A stretch of 64,000 nt of DNA from Lacibacter sediminis (GCF_014168535.1 NZ_CP060007.1:3534001-3598000), one strand, 5' to 3'. Counted from the first letter of the stretch, positions 1 to 8,353 are shown. Notes: a model not told the origin generated them from the letters alone. Numbers and translations are program-made.

Positions 1-285
1 CTTTTTGCTGATAAATAAAGGAGTTTGCATTAAAGGGTAAGCCCGCAACAATTGATATGGAATTAATGTATCCCACAAAACCATTTGACTGTTATTTGAA
101 AGTTGTTTACTTACAGCTAAACGAACTTCAGCCTCTACCCCATTGTAAACCGGTGCAGAGTAATCTGCAGCCTGGAATACTTTAAACTCAACCGTTTGCA
201 ATACAGATACGGCTTTCGCAGGCGTTGGTTTTTTGCAGGCAATTAATAAAAGAAGAATAGTTGATGATAAGATTAATTTTTTCAT
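1..285 (-). CDS. lipoprotein, unknown function (3' end cut by window edge)
   Basis: The minus strand reads open for 95 codons from an ATG at 285 to the window edge, so the C-terminus is missing. The N-terminus is a lipoprotein signal peptide: MKK, a leucine-rich stretch and lipobox LLIAC followed by KKP, so the mature protein should be tethered by Cys17. No catalytic motif or known domain is visible in the remaining residues. It lies 62 bp downstream of the S41 peptidase gene on the same strand and may be co-transcribed with it. That it is a real lipoprotein gene is well supported; its function is not known. Confidence 0.75.
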   Translation of the reverse strand, partial: MKKLILSSTILLLLIACKKPTPAKAVSVLQTVEFKVFQAADYSAPVYNGVEAEVRLAVSKQLSNNSQMVLWDTLIPYQLLRAYPLMQTPLFISKK

Positions 286-347
286 TTTATACATTCTTGA
301 TTAGTAATTGAAATGGTTTAACTTATCTGATAAGACTACTGCTCTCG

Positions 348-1376
348 CTATTTATTTTGTTTTTTGATCCACATCACAGCTGTTTTCACTTTTTCATCTT
401 TTGATAACAGCTGGAAATTATCACCGCCTTCAACTTCAATATCCGGCTTTATACAATCATATAATATCTTTCCCTGTCCGTCCTTAAGTACACTTACAGC
501 AAGATTAAATCCCGCTGAAGGCAATAATTCAAAACCTTCGTTGCCACTTGTTAATCCCATACTTTCCTCCCCAATTAAAATCGTATTATTTCGAAATGTA
601 AGTGCAGCCGCAGTGCATTCACCGGCGCTTGCAGTGGATGGCCCTATCAGTACAGCAACAGGCAAATCCGAATAATCGGTGAAGGAATTTATTTTAATTT
701 TATAGTAACCGGTTATAAGACTGTCATTTCTGAAGAAAACTTTTCCTTCGCCTTCTTTTACAGTATGGGAATACGAATCACTAACAATACCTTCCTTAAA
801 AAGGCTTCGTAACCCTGCAATCATTGGAAACATATTTCCACCCTGATTTAAACGCAAATCGATAATGATACCTTTTGGATTCCGTTTCATCATTAACATA
901 ATGGAATCATTGATCCTGTTTGCAATTTTATCTACGGATGCTGTGTCTTGAGCTACTATTACCGGAATTCTTAAAAAAGCAATGTCCGGGGTTATCATTT
1001 GGGCAACAATTTTCGGACCTTTCACTAATTCAGCTTCCGTAACGGCATTGATCTTGTGCAGGTTTCTGATTTTTCCTGTGCTGCGGAACATGGTGTCTTT
1101 ATAAAAAAAAGCACCATGAACATCACTTAGCTCATTGTATAATTTTGTAAATACAAATCCGCCCTCCGCTACTGTTTTTACATTCGCCGTTTGTTCTTTC
1201 AGTTCCTTTTTTAACCCCGACCAATCAACTTTATGTGCATTCAATGCCTTTTGCTGCATAATACCGATCGTTGTATCAAGTAGAAAGTGTACTGAATCTT
1301 TAGCCGTTAACAACTGTGATGATGCAACAAACGGCATCATTATCACGAAAGCCAAACTTATTTTTTTAATGAACAT
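348..1376 (-). CDS. S41-family peptidase (C-terminal processing protease-like), exported
   Basis: A 342-residue exported serine peptidase of family S41. An N-terminal signal peptide ends near residue 20. The S41 core is recognised by a strand followed by DLRLNQGG (about 173-180) and by GPSTASAGE (246-254), in which Ser250 is the expected nucleophile. No PDZ domain is evident, so this is the short form rather than a full CtpA. It follows another S41 gene by 63 bp on the same strand and has no operator of the type seen at 2791, so it may be read from that upstream promoter. The family cleaves proteins or peptides in the periplasm; the substrate cannot be told from the sequence. Confidence 0.85.
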   Translation of the reverse strand: MFIKKISLAFVIMMPFVASSQLLTAKDSVHFLLDTTIGIMQQKALNAHKVDWSGLKKELKEQTANVKTVAEGGFVFTKLYNELSDVHGAFFYKDTMFRSTGKIRNLHKINAVTEAELVKGPKIVAQMITPDIAFLRIPVIVAQDTASVDKIANRINDSIMLMMKRNPKGIIIDLRLNQGGNMFPMIAGLRSLFKEGIVSDSYSHTVKEGEGKVFFRNDSLITGYYKIKINSFTDYSDLPVAVLIGPSTASAGECTAAALTFRNNTILIGEESMGLTSGNEGFELLPSAGFNLAVSVLKDGQGKILYDCIKPDIEVEGGDNFQLLSKDEKVKTAVMWIKKQNK

Positions 1377-1439
1377 GAAATAACGATTTACAATTATTAA
1401 ACTAAATGATCAGTTATCTAACAGAGGGGTGTACTGAGC

Positions 1440-2744
1440 TCATTTTACTATTACAACTGAATTTGAATATCCATTTTCCATTTCTGTTTCTTTATTACCT
1501 GGATCAATGATCCACTGCCCGTCAATTACAAATTTGTACATGTGTTTGCCCGGTTCTGCAATCGTTTCAACGATCCATTCATCACCTTGCCTTTTCATTT
1601 TCGCAGAGGAAGCCGACCATTCGTTAAAACTTCCTGCCACCGAAACTTCTTTTGCATTGGCATAACCCTTCAACCGGAATGTAACTTTAGTAAACACAGG
1701 AGTTTCTTTTTCTACCTGTGCGATCAGGCGTATCAACTCATCTTTCCATCCCGGATCAGTTGATGTATTGAAACTGCTTTTCATTGCCAGTATATGTGCT
1801 TTCTGTAATGCAAGTCTTGGCATGATCAAACTATCAGGTTGCACACCAACCCCTTCCCAGTTTGTTTTGGTGATAGGATTAATAGCACGGCCAACAGGTA
1901 AAAACATATTGAAGTGCTTTGTAAGATTTACAGAGCCGCCGGGATTTGCACCACCACCTGTTACTTCGCCAATGATGGTTGCACGTTTTAAATTTTTAAG
2001 ATCATAAGCCATTTCTTCAGCACCGGAAAAAGTACCACCGCTGGTTAAAATATAAATTGGCTTGTTGAGATATTTTTTGCCGGGCACTACTACCTGTGTC
2101 CATGTTTGTTGTGTAAAATTCCGCTCACGCCAGTAAAGATCATTTAAGTGCGTTTTATCAGTAAAGAAATAACTGCAAAGAAAAGGGATCACATTGTCAC
2201 TCATGGCACCACCACAATGGCGAAAGTCGATAATGAGTGCATCGGTGTGCTGTACATAGTTCATCATGGCTGCGTAAAAATCACCGGCATATTCTGTTCC
2301 ACATAAAAATTTAAAATCGATATAACCGATATTACCTCTTAAAACCTCCAGTTTCTTTACGCCATAGTTTTCAAAACGAAGAAATTCAGCATAGCCTTTC
2401 CGTTCTTCTTCCGATATCTGCATCAGATCATTGTTACGGTTTATAGCTAATGGCTCGGCCGAATAACGGATCGTTACATGCTTATCATGACAGATACTTC
2501 TTACATCGGTTGTTAATTTTGCAGCAAAAGCTTCAGCACTGCTAATTGTATCATAAGCTTTATTTGATTGCTGTTTTCGCAGGTGAAGTTCGATTTTCTT
2601 TGCTGTTTCAGGAAAGATGTAGCGCTCATTCATCAACTTAATAACACTATCGATCGCTTCTGATTTTTGTTCTTTTGTTACCTGTGCAGTGGCAGCATGA
2701 AGCGTAAGAAGTAAATAGATGACAAGGTTTATGACAGGCTTCAT
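1440..2744 (-). CDS. S41-family peptidase fused to a CBM48/AMPK-type domain
   Basis: A 434-residue exported protein in two parts. After a signal peptide (to about residue 20) comes an S41 peptidase with an N-terminal helical segment; the fold marks are DALIIDFRHCGG (168-179) and TSGGTFSGAEE (234-244), with Ser240 the likely nucleophile. Residues 353-434 form an early-set beta-sandwich of the CBM48/AMPK glycogen-binding type: the SVAGSFNEW motif (about 368-376), KHMYKFVIDGQW (about 400-411), and a final Asn/Ser-rich strand. The same add-on is known from isoamylases, AMPK beta subunits and some esterases; on an S41 peptidase it is unusual. The gene starts 46 bp downstream of a perfect CACAT-N4-ATGTG operator. 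Peptidase class is clear; carbohydrate binding is inference. Confidence 0.87.
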   Translation of the reverse strand: MKPVINLVIYLLLTLHAATAQVTKEQKSEAIDSVIKLMNERYIFPETAKKIELHLRKQQSNKAYDTISSAEAFAAKLTTDVRSICHDKHVTIRYSAEPLAINRNNDLMQISEEERKGYAEFLRFENYGVKKLEVLRGNIGYIDFKFLCGTEYAGDFYAAMMNYVQHTDALIIDFRHCGGAMSDNVIPFLCSYFFTDKTHLNDLYWRERNFTQQTWTQVVVPGKKYLNKPIYILTSGGTFSGAEEMAYDLKNLKRATIIGEVTGGGANPGGSVNLTKHFNMFLPVGRAINPITKTNWEGVGVQPDSLIMPRLALQKAHILAMKSSFNTSTDPGWKDELIRLIAQVEKETPVFTKVTFRLKGYANAKEVSVAGSFNEWSASSAKMKRQGDEWIVETIAEPGKHMYKFVIDGQWIIDPGNKETEMENGYSNSVVIVK

Positions 2745-2758
2745 AAAAAAGATTTTAC

Positions 2759-2804
2759 CAAATGTAACCAGTCAGTAATTGCAGCAGCACCACATGAACA
2801 TGTG
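2759..2804 (-). promoter_or_regulatory. operator plus -7 box for the S41-CBM48 gene
   Basis: Read towards the gene, CACATGTTCATGTG (2791-2804) is a perfect inverted repeat of CACAT/ATGTG around four bases. Exactly 24 bp further on is TACATTTG (2759-2766), a full match to the Bacteroidota -7 box TAnnTTTG, followed after 14 bp by the ATG at 2744. At the -33 position the sequence is TGC rather than TTG, which would suit a promoter that depends on an activator. The same layout recurs upstream of six other genes in this window. Confidence 0.75.
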
Positions 2805-2822
2805 AAAAAAGGAGGACGCAGA

Positions 2823-3356
2823 TCAGGCTTTTACAAAACGATAGTGAAGCTGTACGAGACCCGTTTCAAATTTTTTTACTGTTAGCAATTCGAGATTTTG
2901 TAAAGGAATTCCGGTACTAAACAATTTAATACCGTCACCAAGTAAAACGGGTATGTAAGAAAGATATAACTCATCAACCAACCTCTTTTTTAATAATTCA
3001 TTCACGACAAATGCCCCTCCATCAATAAAAATATTCTTTCCTTCCTTCTTTTTCAGTGTTGTTATCAGCTCCGCAACATCACCATTGTGAAAATGGGTAA
3101 AGCCTTTCGTTTCCCGTTCTGTCCTTGTAATGACATAAGCATCCTTATCAGCATGTGGGAAAGGATAACCCATGGACAAAACTTTATCGTATGTATTTTT
3201 ACCCAATACAACCGTATCAACTGTTGAAATGAAAGCGGCATAGCCATAGTCCTCTCCTTCTTTTTCTACTTTTGAAAGAAACGAAATATCCCCATCAGCT
3301 CCAGCAATATAACCATCAACACTTGCAGCAATATAAACAATCACTTTCCTGCTCAT
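2823..3356 (-). CDS. dihydrofolate reductase family protein (RibD C-terminal-like)
   Basis: A 177-residue single-domain cytoplasmic protein of the DHFR/RibD-C superfamily, of the YwjB/YyaP type. The N-terminal strand and loop KVIVYIAASVDGYIAG, the TVVLGKNTYDKVL motif near residue 50 and the FIDGGAFVVNELL motif near residue 112 are the superfamily's NADPH- and substrate-binding elements. Members reduce pterin- or pyrimidine-like substrates, but most of this subgroup have no assigned substrate, so it should not be called folA. It begins 13 bp after the stop of the serine hydrolase gene and is probably co-transcribed with it. Confidence 0.85.
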   Translation of the reverse strand: MSRKVIVYIAASVDGYIAGADGDISFLSKVEKEGEDYGYAAFISTVDTVVLGKNTYDKVLSMGYPFPHADKDAYVITRTERETKGFTHFHNGDVAELITTLKKKEGKNIFIDGGAFVVNELLKKRLVDELYLSYIPVLLGDGIKLFSTGIPLQNLELLTVKKFETGLVQLHYRFVKA

Positions 3357-3369
3357 AAAAAATCTGATT

Positions 3370-4812
3370 TTATAACTTAGTGCTGATATTCTTCAGCATC
3401 ATCTTTGCAAACTCATCTTCCGGATTAATTGCAAGCGCCTTATTGAACCATTCAGCAGCTTCCTTAAACTTTTTCTGATTAGCATACAATTGGCCGGTTA
3501 CATTATACAAAGATGCTTCTTTTGGAAATTCCTCCCTCCCCATTTCAATTACTTCAAACGCTTTATCAAAGTCCTTCATCATTTCAAACATATCAGAGAA
3601 CATGATATATACCCAGGGGTTTGGTGTTTTATCAAATCCTTTTTCTTTTAGAATGGATTTATAATTCGTACGCACATAGTCGAACCCTTTCTGCTCTGTT
3701 ACTTCCATTAATACATTCTCAAGATACTTTTCAGGTTTGCGGGTGTCCTTACTGTAAAGAATACGCAAAATGTTATTTGTTACTTCACGTGGGTTCACCC
3801 GGTTATTGATCAATACAATCACAATGTATCCATCCTCCTTTACGATCTTGAGATCAGATGAAAAACCCTTACCACCTCCACTATGGCTGTAAGTCCTTTT
3901 CCCAAAATCTGTTTGTTCATCAACCCAACCAAAACTGTATTTATCTGCTCTGCCTGTTGCAACTTTCCCACTCCACATACTGTCACGCATGGTGGCCGAA
4001 AGAAGTTTGCCATTCAGTAATGCTTTTGCAAAACGATAAAGATCGATCACGTTCGACTGCATACCACCATCAGAAAAAGCAGGAAATTCTTCTGCTGCTG
4101 CATTGATAAATGTTTTTCCTGTGTAAGCTAAGTAAGGAGTTGCTTCATTTGGTGCAACAAAAGTTGCCGGATAATGAATGTATGAACGTTTGATGCCTGC
4201 GGGTTTGAAAATCCGTTCTTCCAGGTTTTGCATGTACGACTTACCGGTGATTTTTTCAATGATCTTCCCCAATAAAATAAACCCGGAATTCGAATAGTCG
4301 TGACGCTGTCCAACATAATCCAACGTTGGATCCATGGCTACTACATAAGGCATTACATCATTCAACGATTTCAGTTGATGACGCTCTGCTTCAAAATTTA
4401 CATGCATCATATAGTTGCCAACGCCTGATGTATGTGTCAGCAGGTGCCACACTGTTATGCTATCTGCTTTCTTCACGTTGTATTCAGGAAGTATAGATGC
4501 GAGTGTTTGATCAATGGATAATTTCCCTTCCTGTACCAACTGCATAATAAGTGTGGCAGTAAAGGTTTTTCCCATTGAAGCAATATTAAAATTAGTAGCG
4601 ATTCGGTTGGGCACCTGTTCTTCCCTGTTGGCATAGCCAAATGCCTGTTGATACAATACTTCATTATTCTTTGCAACAAGTACACAACCTGAGAACTGTT
4701 TGGTTTCTATATACTGCTGAATAAGACTGTCAACTTTTAATTTTTTATCTGCCGGAAGTTGGGCAAATGAATATTGCAGTCCGAATACAAATAAGAAGAT
4801 GATAAGTTTCAT
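3370..4812 (-). CDS. exported beta-lactamase-family serine hydrolase with C-terminal TPR
   Basis: A 480-residue secreted hydrolase of the class C beta-lactamase / penicillin-binding-protein superfamily. A signal peptide ends near residue 18. The catalytic triad elements are complete: S79-M-G-K82 (SxxK), Y173-S-N175 (YxN) and an HSGGGKG segment replacing the KTG box, as in esterase- and peptidase-like members. The C-terminal 50-60 residues contain tetratricopeptide-like helices (ALYANQKKFKEAAEWFNKAL-type spacing), a common Bacteroidota add-on that may bind a partner. The start codon lies only 4 bp from a -7 box, so the transcript may be nearly leaderless. Cell-wall peptide, D-amino-acid ester or other substrates are all possible. 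Confidence 0.87.
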   Translation of the reverse strand: MKLIIFLFVFGLQYSFAQLPADKKLKVDSLIQQYIETKQFSGCVLVAKNNEVLYQQAFGYANREEQVPNRIATNFNIASMGKTFTATLIMQLVQEGKLSIDQTLASILPEYNVKKADSITVWHLLTHTSGVGNYMMHVNFEAERHQLKSLNDVMPYVVAMDPTLDYVGQRHDYSNSGFILLGKIIEKITGKSYMQNLEERIFKPAGIKRSYIHYPATFVAPNEATPYLAYTGKTFINAAAEEFPAFSDGGMQSNVIDLYRFAKALLNGKLLSATMRDSMWSGKVATGRADKYSFGWVDEQTDFGKRTYSHSGGGKGFSSDLKIVKEDGYIVIVLINNRVNPREVTNNILRILYSKDTRKPEKYLENVLMEVTEQKGFDYVRTNYKSILKEKGFDKTPNPWVYIMFSDMFEMMKDFDKAFEVIEMGREEFPKEASLYNVTGQLYANQKKFKEAAEWFNKALAINPEDEFAKMMLKNISTKL

Positions 4813-4816
4813 AGTT

Positions 4817-4862
4817 TAAATTTAGTTGGGTGCATCAGCAATGACAACCACATGAATATGTG
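4817..4862 (-). promoter_or_regulatory. operator plus -7 box for the serine hydrolase-TPR gene
   Basis: Read towards the gene, CACATATTCATGTG (4849-4862) is followed by GTTG (TTG at the -33 position) and, 24 bp from the operator, by TAAATTTA (4817-4824), a 7-of-8 match to TAnnTTTG. The ATG at 4812 is only 4 bp beyond, which predicts a transcript starting at or next to the start codon. Confidence 0.72.
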
Positions 4863-4886
4863 AAAAGGGACCTTTCACAAGATCCC
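4863..4886 (-). terminator. probable intrinsic terminator of the 7.5-4.9 kb operon
   Basis: On the minus strand GGGATC pairs with GGTCCC (six pairs including one U-G) around an 8-nt loop and is followed by TTTT. It lies downstream of the lipoprotein gene stop at 4923 and directly abuts the next operator, so one unit ends where the next one's control begins. Confidence 0.5.
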
Positions 4887-4922
4887 CTTCTTAACCAACC
4901 GCTGCTGAAAATTGTAAATCAG

Positions 4923-5693
4923 TTATTGGTAGCTGTATGTAAATAATATTGGAACAGTACTTCTGTCGTCCTTATAAAGTTTTGTTGCAGGATAACCATC
5001 GGCATCATACGTATATTCAAATGTATTTGTTTGATATAGCTCCCCGTTAGCAGCATAATGTCTCATGCGGCCCGCATTGTTTTTTTGAAATACAACTGAT
5101 GGCAGATAAACTAATCCTGAAAATGATATTTCCGGATTTTTAAAACGATCGTACTGATCATATACTGTACTTCCGCTTAAGACAAAAGGTCCATCGTTTG
5201 CCATTTTTAAATAGTACATCATCCGTTTCACATTTCCGTCAGCATAATATTCAAATGTCTGTTTTGATTCTTTTGGCTGATCCGGCTCAGGCTGACTAAA
5301 CTTTTCCCTCCACTCGATCAATTGTCCCTTATTGTTATAGCTGTAGTTAATCACAGAAATCTCACTTCCCATTGGACGAAAATTTCTTACAACTTTTACC
5401 TGCTTTCCTTCTGTTTCATAAAAAACAGAACCACCTGGCGCTCCGGCTGTATTGATGACCCCATCGACATAAGAATAATTCACCGACATAACTGAAGTGC
5501 CGTTTCCATTGATAAACTGAATCGTGTGGTTCGTCAAAAGCTTATTTGCATCATAAGTAAACGAACGGAAATCAGTTGGTGATGAGGAAATTTTTGTGAC
5601 TTGTTTTAACGGTCGTTGTGGCTCATTTACCGGTTTCTTGCATGAAGCAAGTAACATTATAATAATTCCAAAGCTCATGAAGGTGTAACGCAT
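4923..5693 (-). CDS. lipoprotein with YD-like strand repeats, unknown function
   Basis: A 256-residue lipoprotein: lipobox LLASC near residue 18 followed by KKP. The rest is built of beta strands with recurring Tyr/Asp/Gly turns (YDANKLL, YSYNNKGQL, FEYYADGNV, FEYTYDADGYP), resembling RHS/YD-type or DUF4595-like repeats that are frequent in Bacteroidota surface lipoproteins. A similar C-terminal segment (YDSEGYP) appears in the lipoprotein at 50262-51809. It begins 33 bp after a serine hydrolase gene and is the last gene of that operon. No enzyme motif is seen and its function is unknown. Confidence 0.75.
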   Translation of the reverse strand: MRYTFMSFGIIIMLLASCKKPVNEPQRPLKQVTKISSSPTDFRSFTYDANKLLTNHTIQFINGNGTSVMSVNYSYVDGVINTAGAPGGSVFYETEGKQVKVVRNFRPMGSEISVINYSYNNKGQLIEWREKFSQPEPDQPKESKQTFEYYADGNVKRMMYYLKMANDGPFVLSGSTVYDQYDRFKNPEISFSGLVYLPSVVFQKNNAGRMRHYAANGELYQTNTFEYTYDADGYPATKLYKDDRSTVPILFTYSYQ

Positions 5694-5726
5694 ATAATTT
5701 CATTTTCAGGTTAAGAAATATTTTGA

Positions 5727-6932
5727 TTAACGATAGGTTGCCACATAGCGGCACAGATCTATTTTCAGATCGCTAGTCCGGAATAGATACTCACCAAACA
5801 ACTGCCTGCCGGCATTGATCGTAATAAAAATGTATGTATTATTTACAGGGACATATAGAACCTGTGTGGTGCCTCCTATGCCATCGCCTTCGTGTCCATA
5901 TGTAACAGTAGGTACAGTTTTATTGTAACTCCCAAAATACTCAAGACCCAGGCCATAGTCGGGTTCTGTACTTTCTTTTCCCTGTATCCATGTGCGCATT
6001 TCCTGTAATGAAGCTGCACTGATGATATTTCCGTTGATGAGTGCTTCCATAAAACGGATCACATCAGTTCCATTTGCTGCAATACCGCCGTAACCTTCCA
6101 AACCTTTTGCAATGGTATTATTCCATTTAGTTACATTTTCGAGCTGGCCATTATTGTAACGTTCAAAATAGTAATTCGGGAAACCCAGATTCAGCATTTG
6201 CTGATCAGTAACTCCATAGAACGTTTTTGTAAGATTTAATGGCTGCAATATTTCTTCCTGTAAAACCTGTGCATAGGGTTTATCGCTTGCTTTTTCTACA
6301 ACCCATTGTAACAATGCGTAGCCGCTGTTGCTATAGAAAAAATCTGTTCCAGGTTCAAACAACGCAGGCTTATCGTAAATAAATTTTATTTTTTCTTTAA
6401 GACTCAAGACCGTAAATGGATTGTTGAGTTGAAATAATTGAAAAGAAGGTTCGACTGTATGATTTCTTAATCCACTGCTATGATTCATCAATTGACGAAC
6501 AGTGATCTTATCGCCGTTTGCAATATGCTGTAATATATCCTGCGAAATAAAATCAGCTATACGTGCATCAAGATTCAATATACCTTTCTCTTTTAACCGC
6601 AACGCAACAGTGGCCAGGTAGGTTTTTGAAATACTGTAAACCCATGCCGTCATATTATCCGACATAGCAGTTTTTGTTTCAGGTTTTGCATACCCGCCGT
6701 TTGTAATATACCAGCCATCGGCATTCTTCACCATTACCTGGGCACCCGGTACACCTTTGGCAATATGTTTATTCAGAATAAAATCGAGACTGTCTTTCAT
6801 TGGGTGATTCTCATTCTCTGGTAACGAGCCTGCAACCGGAGTAACAGCGGTGCTATATACATCCTGTCTGCACGAAGCTAAAAGAAATAAACAGGCTACG
6901 GCCACAACGATCGAAAGATGTTTCATGATCAT
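5727..6932 (-). CDS. lipoprotein serine hydrolase, beta-lactamase/DD-peptidase family
   Basis: A 401-residue serine hydrolase anchored as a lipoprotein (lipobox LLAS-C21). It carries S100-I-S-K103 (SxxK), Y200-S-N202 (YxN) and an HEGDGIGG segment in place of KTG, matching class C beta-lactamase-like D-Ala-D-Ala carboxypeptidases and esterases. Two in-frame ATG codons (6932 and 6926) are possible starts; both precede the signal peptide. It is the middle gene of a three-gene unit: outer-membrane barrel, this hydrolase (25 bp later), then a lipoprotein. A role at the cell envelope is clear; the substrate is not. Confidence 0.86.
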   Translation of the reverse strand: MIMKHLSIVVAVACLFLLASCRQDVYSTAVTPVAGSLPENENHPMKDSLDFILNKHIAKGVPGAQVMVKNADGWYITNGGYAKPETKTAMSDNMTAWVYSISKTYLATVALRLKEKGILNLDARIADFISQDILQHIANGDKITVRQLMNHSSGLRNHTVEPSFQLFQLNNPFTVLSLKEKIKFIYDKPALFEPGTDFFYSNSGYALLQWVVEKASDKPYAQVLQEEILQPLNLTKTFYGVTDQQMLNLGFPNYYFERYNNGQLENVTKWNNTIAKGLEGYGGIAANGTDVIRFMEALINGNIISAASLQEMRTWIQGKESTEPDYGLGLEYFGSYNKTVPTVTYGHEGDGIGGTTQVLYVPVNNTYIFITINAGRQLFGEYLFRTSDLKIDLCRYVATYR

Positions 6933-6957
6933 TCAATTAATAAGTTGAGTGTGTGAG

Positions 6958-7551
6958 TTATTTTTTTGCTGAATATTTTACACCCAGCAGAAAGAAAGAA
7001 GAAGGCAATGGTGTAAGATCAGGTGTGTACTTAAACAATGCATTTAACTGGTAAGAAACATAAGGTGTAAATCTACCCTTTGCTGTTTCTATTCCACGGT
7101 AGCCAATGCTTACCTGTGCTGGAAACTGAATAACAGTTTTTGTGGCTTTACCTTCAACCCATTCTGTACCATTCCATTTTAAGGGCTTTGAAGGATAAAA
7201 TGAAAATTGATACCCAAGACCTGCACCAATTCCTAATTCAATTTTTTTTGCAACAAGAGGTGTGTAGTTGAATAACAGTTGTGTAAACAACGCATCACCT
7301 TGCTGCATGTGCCTGTTATAGCCTAATCTTAATGTTAGTCCAATACTGTTTTTTACATTCAAAGGTTGCTGCACTCCTGCCATAAAAACAGGTTGTGTTC
7401 CTTTTAACTCTGCTTTGAGAAAGGGAGCATAATAGGTTTGCAGGCCGCCTGCTACGTCAAACCCAAGCGGCTTTGTTCGTTGCTGGGCCGAAAGATTGAA
7501 TGCCCCCATCGTAAAAAGAAAAGAAAGAATGATGATAAGGTTAACTTTCAT
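6958..7551 (-). CDS. outer-membrane beta-barrel protein, unknown function
   Basis: A 197-residue exported protein. The reading frame stays open further upstream, but only from a TTG inside the operator; the ATG at 7551 starts a clean signal peptide ending near AFNLSAQ and is preferred. The mature part alternates hydrophobic and polar residues in strands, with glycine-rich turns and a terminal aromatic-rich strand (SSFFLLGVKYSAKK), typical of small eight- or ten-stranded outer-membrane barrels. It leads the operon with the lipoprotein hydrolase and lipoprotein. No specific family is recognised. Confidence 0.75.
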   Translation of the reverse strand: MKVNLIIILSFLFTMGAFNLSAQQRTKPLGFDVAGGLQTYYAPFLKAELKGTQPVFMAGVQQPLNVKNSIGLTLRLGYNRHMQQGDALFTQLLFNYTPLVAKKIELGIGAGLGYQFSFYPSKPLKWNGTEWVEGKATKTVIQFPAQVSIGYRGIETAKGRFTPYVSYQLNALFKYTPDLTPLPSSFFLLGVKYSAKK

Positions 7552-7569
7552 GATAAGGTTTATAAGCTG

Positions 7570-7615
7570 CAAAGTTTCCAAATAAAAAACACATGCACAA
7601 CCACATAACAATGTG
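7570..7615 (-). promoter_or_regulatory. operator plus -7 box for the barrel-hydrolase-lipoprotein operon
   Basis: Read towards the gene, CACATTGTTATGTG (7602-7615) is followed by GTTG and, 24 bp from the operator, by AAACTTTG (7570-7577), 7 of 8 matches to TAnnTTTG. The ATG at 7551 follows after 18 bp. The spacing is identical to the sites at 2791 and 4849. Confidence 0.7.
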
Positions 7616-7617
7616 AT

Positions 7618-7646
7618 AAAAAGAGATGTGCTCTTTCAATCACATC
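7618..7646 (-). terminator. probable intrinsic terminator of the DinB gene at 7668-8261
   Basis: On the minus strand GATGTG and CACATC pair across a 10-nt loop and are followed by TCTTTTT. It lies 22 bp after the DinB stop codon and ends next to the operator of the following unit. Confidence 0.5.
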
Positions 7647-7667
7647 CCGTTGATGACAAGATTTAAC

Positions 7668-8261
7668 TCAGGCAGCTGATAAAACCGACAAGCGATTTTG
7701 CTCAACCTGTTTCAAGGTGTTTTCGATTTGCAGGAAGTGCCGTTGCTCGTGTGCAATAAAGAAACGGAAGGTGTCGCCCAGTTTTAACTTAATGAGCTTT
7801 GTAAGTGAAATAGGAACACGGTTGTAATCAAGATTAGCTGTTCGTGCAATCTGCAACAGGTTCAGCAAATGATGTTGATGATTGATAAACTCAGTCAACA
7901 TTGCCACAGCATCGGGCTGAGCAGAGGGAACAGCATTGGCAGGTGATTTCATTTTACTTTTAATATGCTTATCTCCTGTTGGCTTCATGAGGTTGGTAAA
8001 ATAATTACCGAGCCAGCCGGGCGTAAAGTTTTGGTTAGGCCCCGATTGATTAAGGTGCAGCCTTTCTTCTATTGCTGTAATGTAGTAACGGGCATAGATA
8101 TTCAAATGTTCCAGCACCTGGGCCACGCTCCACTTACCGGGTTGAGGTTGTTGTGTAAGCAAAGCCTGATTTGTGTTTTGCAGAGCTGTGCACTGCAAAA
8201 GTATTTCACGAACATCGCTTTGTAGAAGTTCAAGCAAGGTATTGCTGTTGATCTGTTTCAT
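7668..8261 (-). CDS. DinB-family protein (DinB_2-like putative metal-dependent enzyme)
   Basis: A 197-residue four-helix-bundle protein of the DinB superfamily. Diagnostic motifs are PGKWSVAQVLEHLN (about 61-74, with a metal-ligand His) and RFFIAHEQRHFLQI (about 165-178, with paired histidines that complete the usual three-His metal site). The superfamily includes thiol-dependent transferases and damage-inducible proteins; the exact reaction is unknown. It is a single-gene unit with its own candidate terminator. Its leader region contains a 62-bp inverted repeat (8292-8353). Confidence 0.82.
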   Translation of the reverse strand: MKQINSNTLLELLQSDVREILLQCTALQNTNQALLTQQPQPGKWSVAQVLEHLNIYARYYITAIEERLHLNQSGPNQNFTPGWLGNYFTNLMKPTGDKHIKSKMKSPANAVPSAQPDAVAMLTEFINHQHHLLNLLQIARTANLDYNRVPISLTKLIKLKLGDTFRFFIAHEQRHFLQIENTLKQVEQNRLSVLSAA

Positions 8262-8291
8262 GTGTTCTTTTTTATTTTTTTAGCCACATAG

Positions 8292-8353
8292 TATATCCAT
8301 AAAAATCATCGTCGCTGTTGGTATAAATTAGCTCGATAATTTTTATGGATATA
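8292..8353 (-). repeat. 62-bp inverted repeat in the DinB leader region
   Basis: Two 20-nt arms (8292-8311 and 8334-8353) flank a 22-nt spacer. On the minus strand the 5' arm is TATATCCATAAAAATTATCG. The single difference between arms becomes a U-G pair in minus-strand RNA but an A-C mismatch in plus-strand RNA, so all 20 positions pair only in the transcript that reads into DinB. It has no U-tract, so it is not an ordinary terminator. It may be a regulatory hairpin or an operator. Confidence 0.7.
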
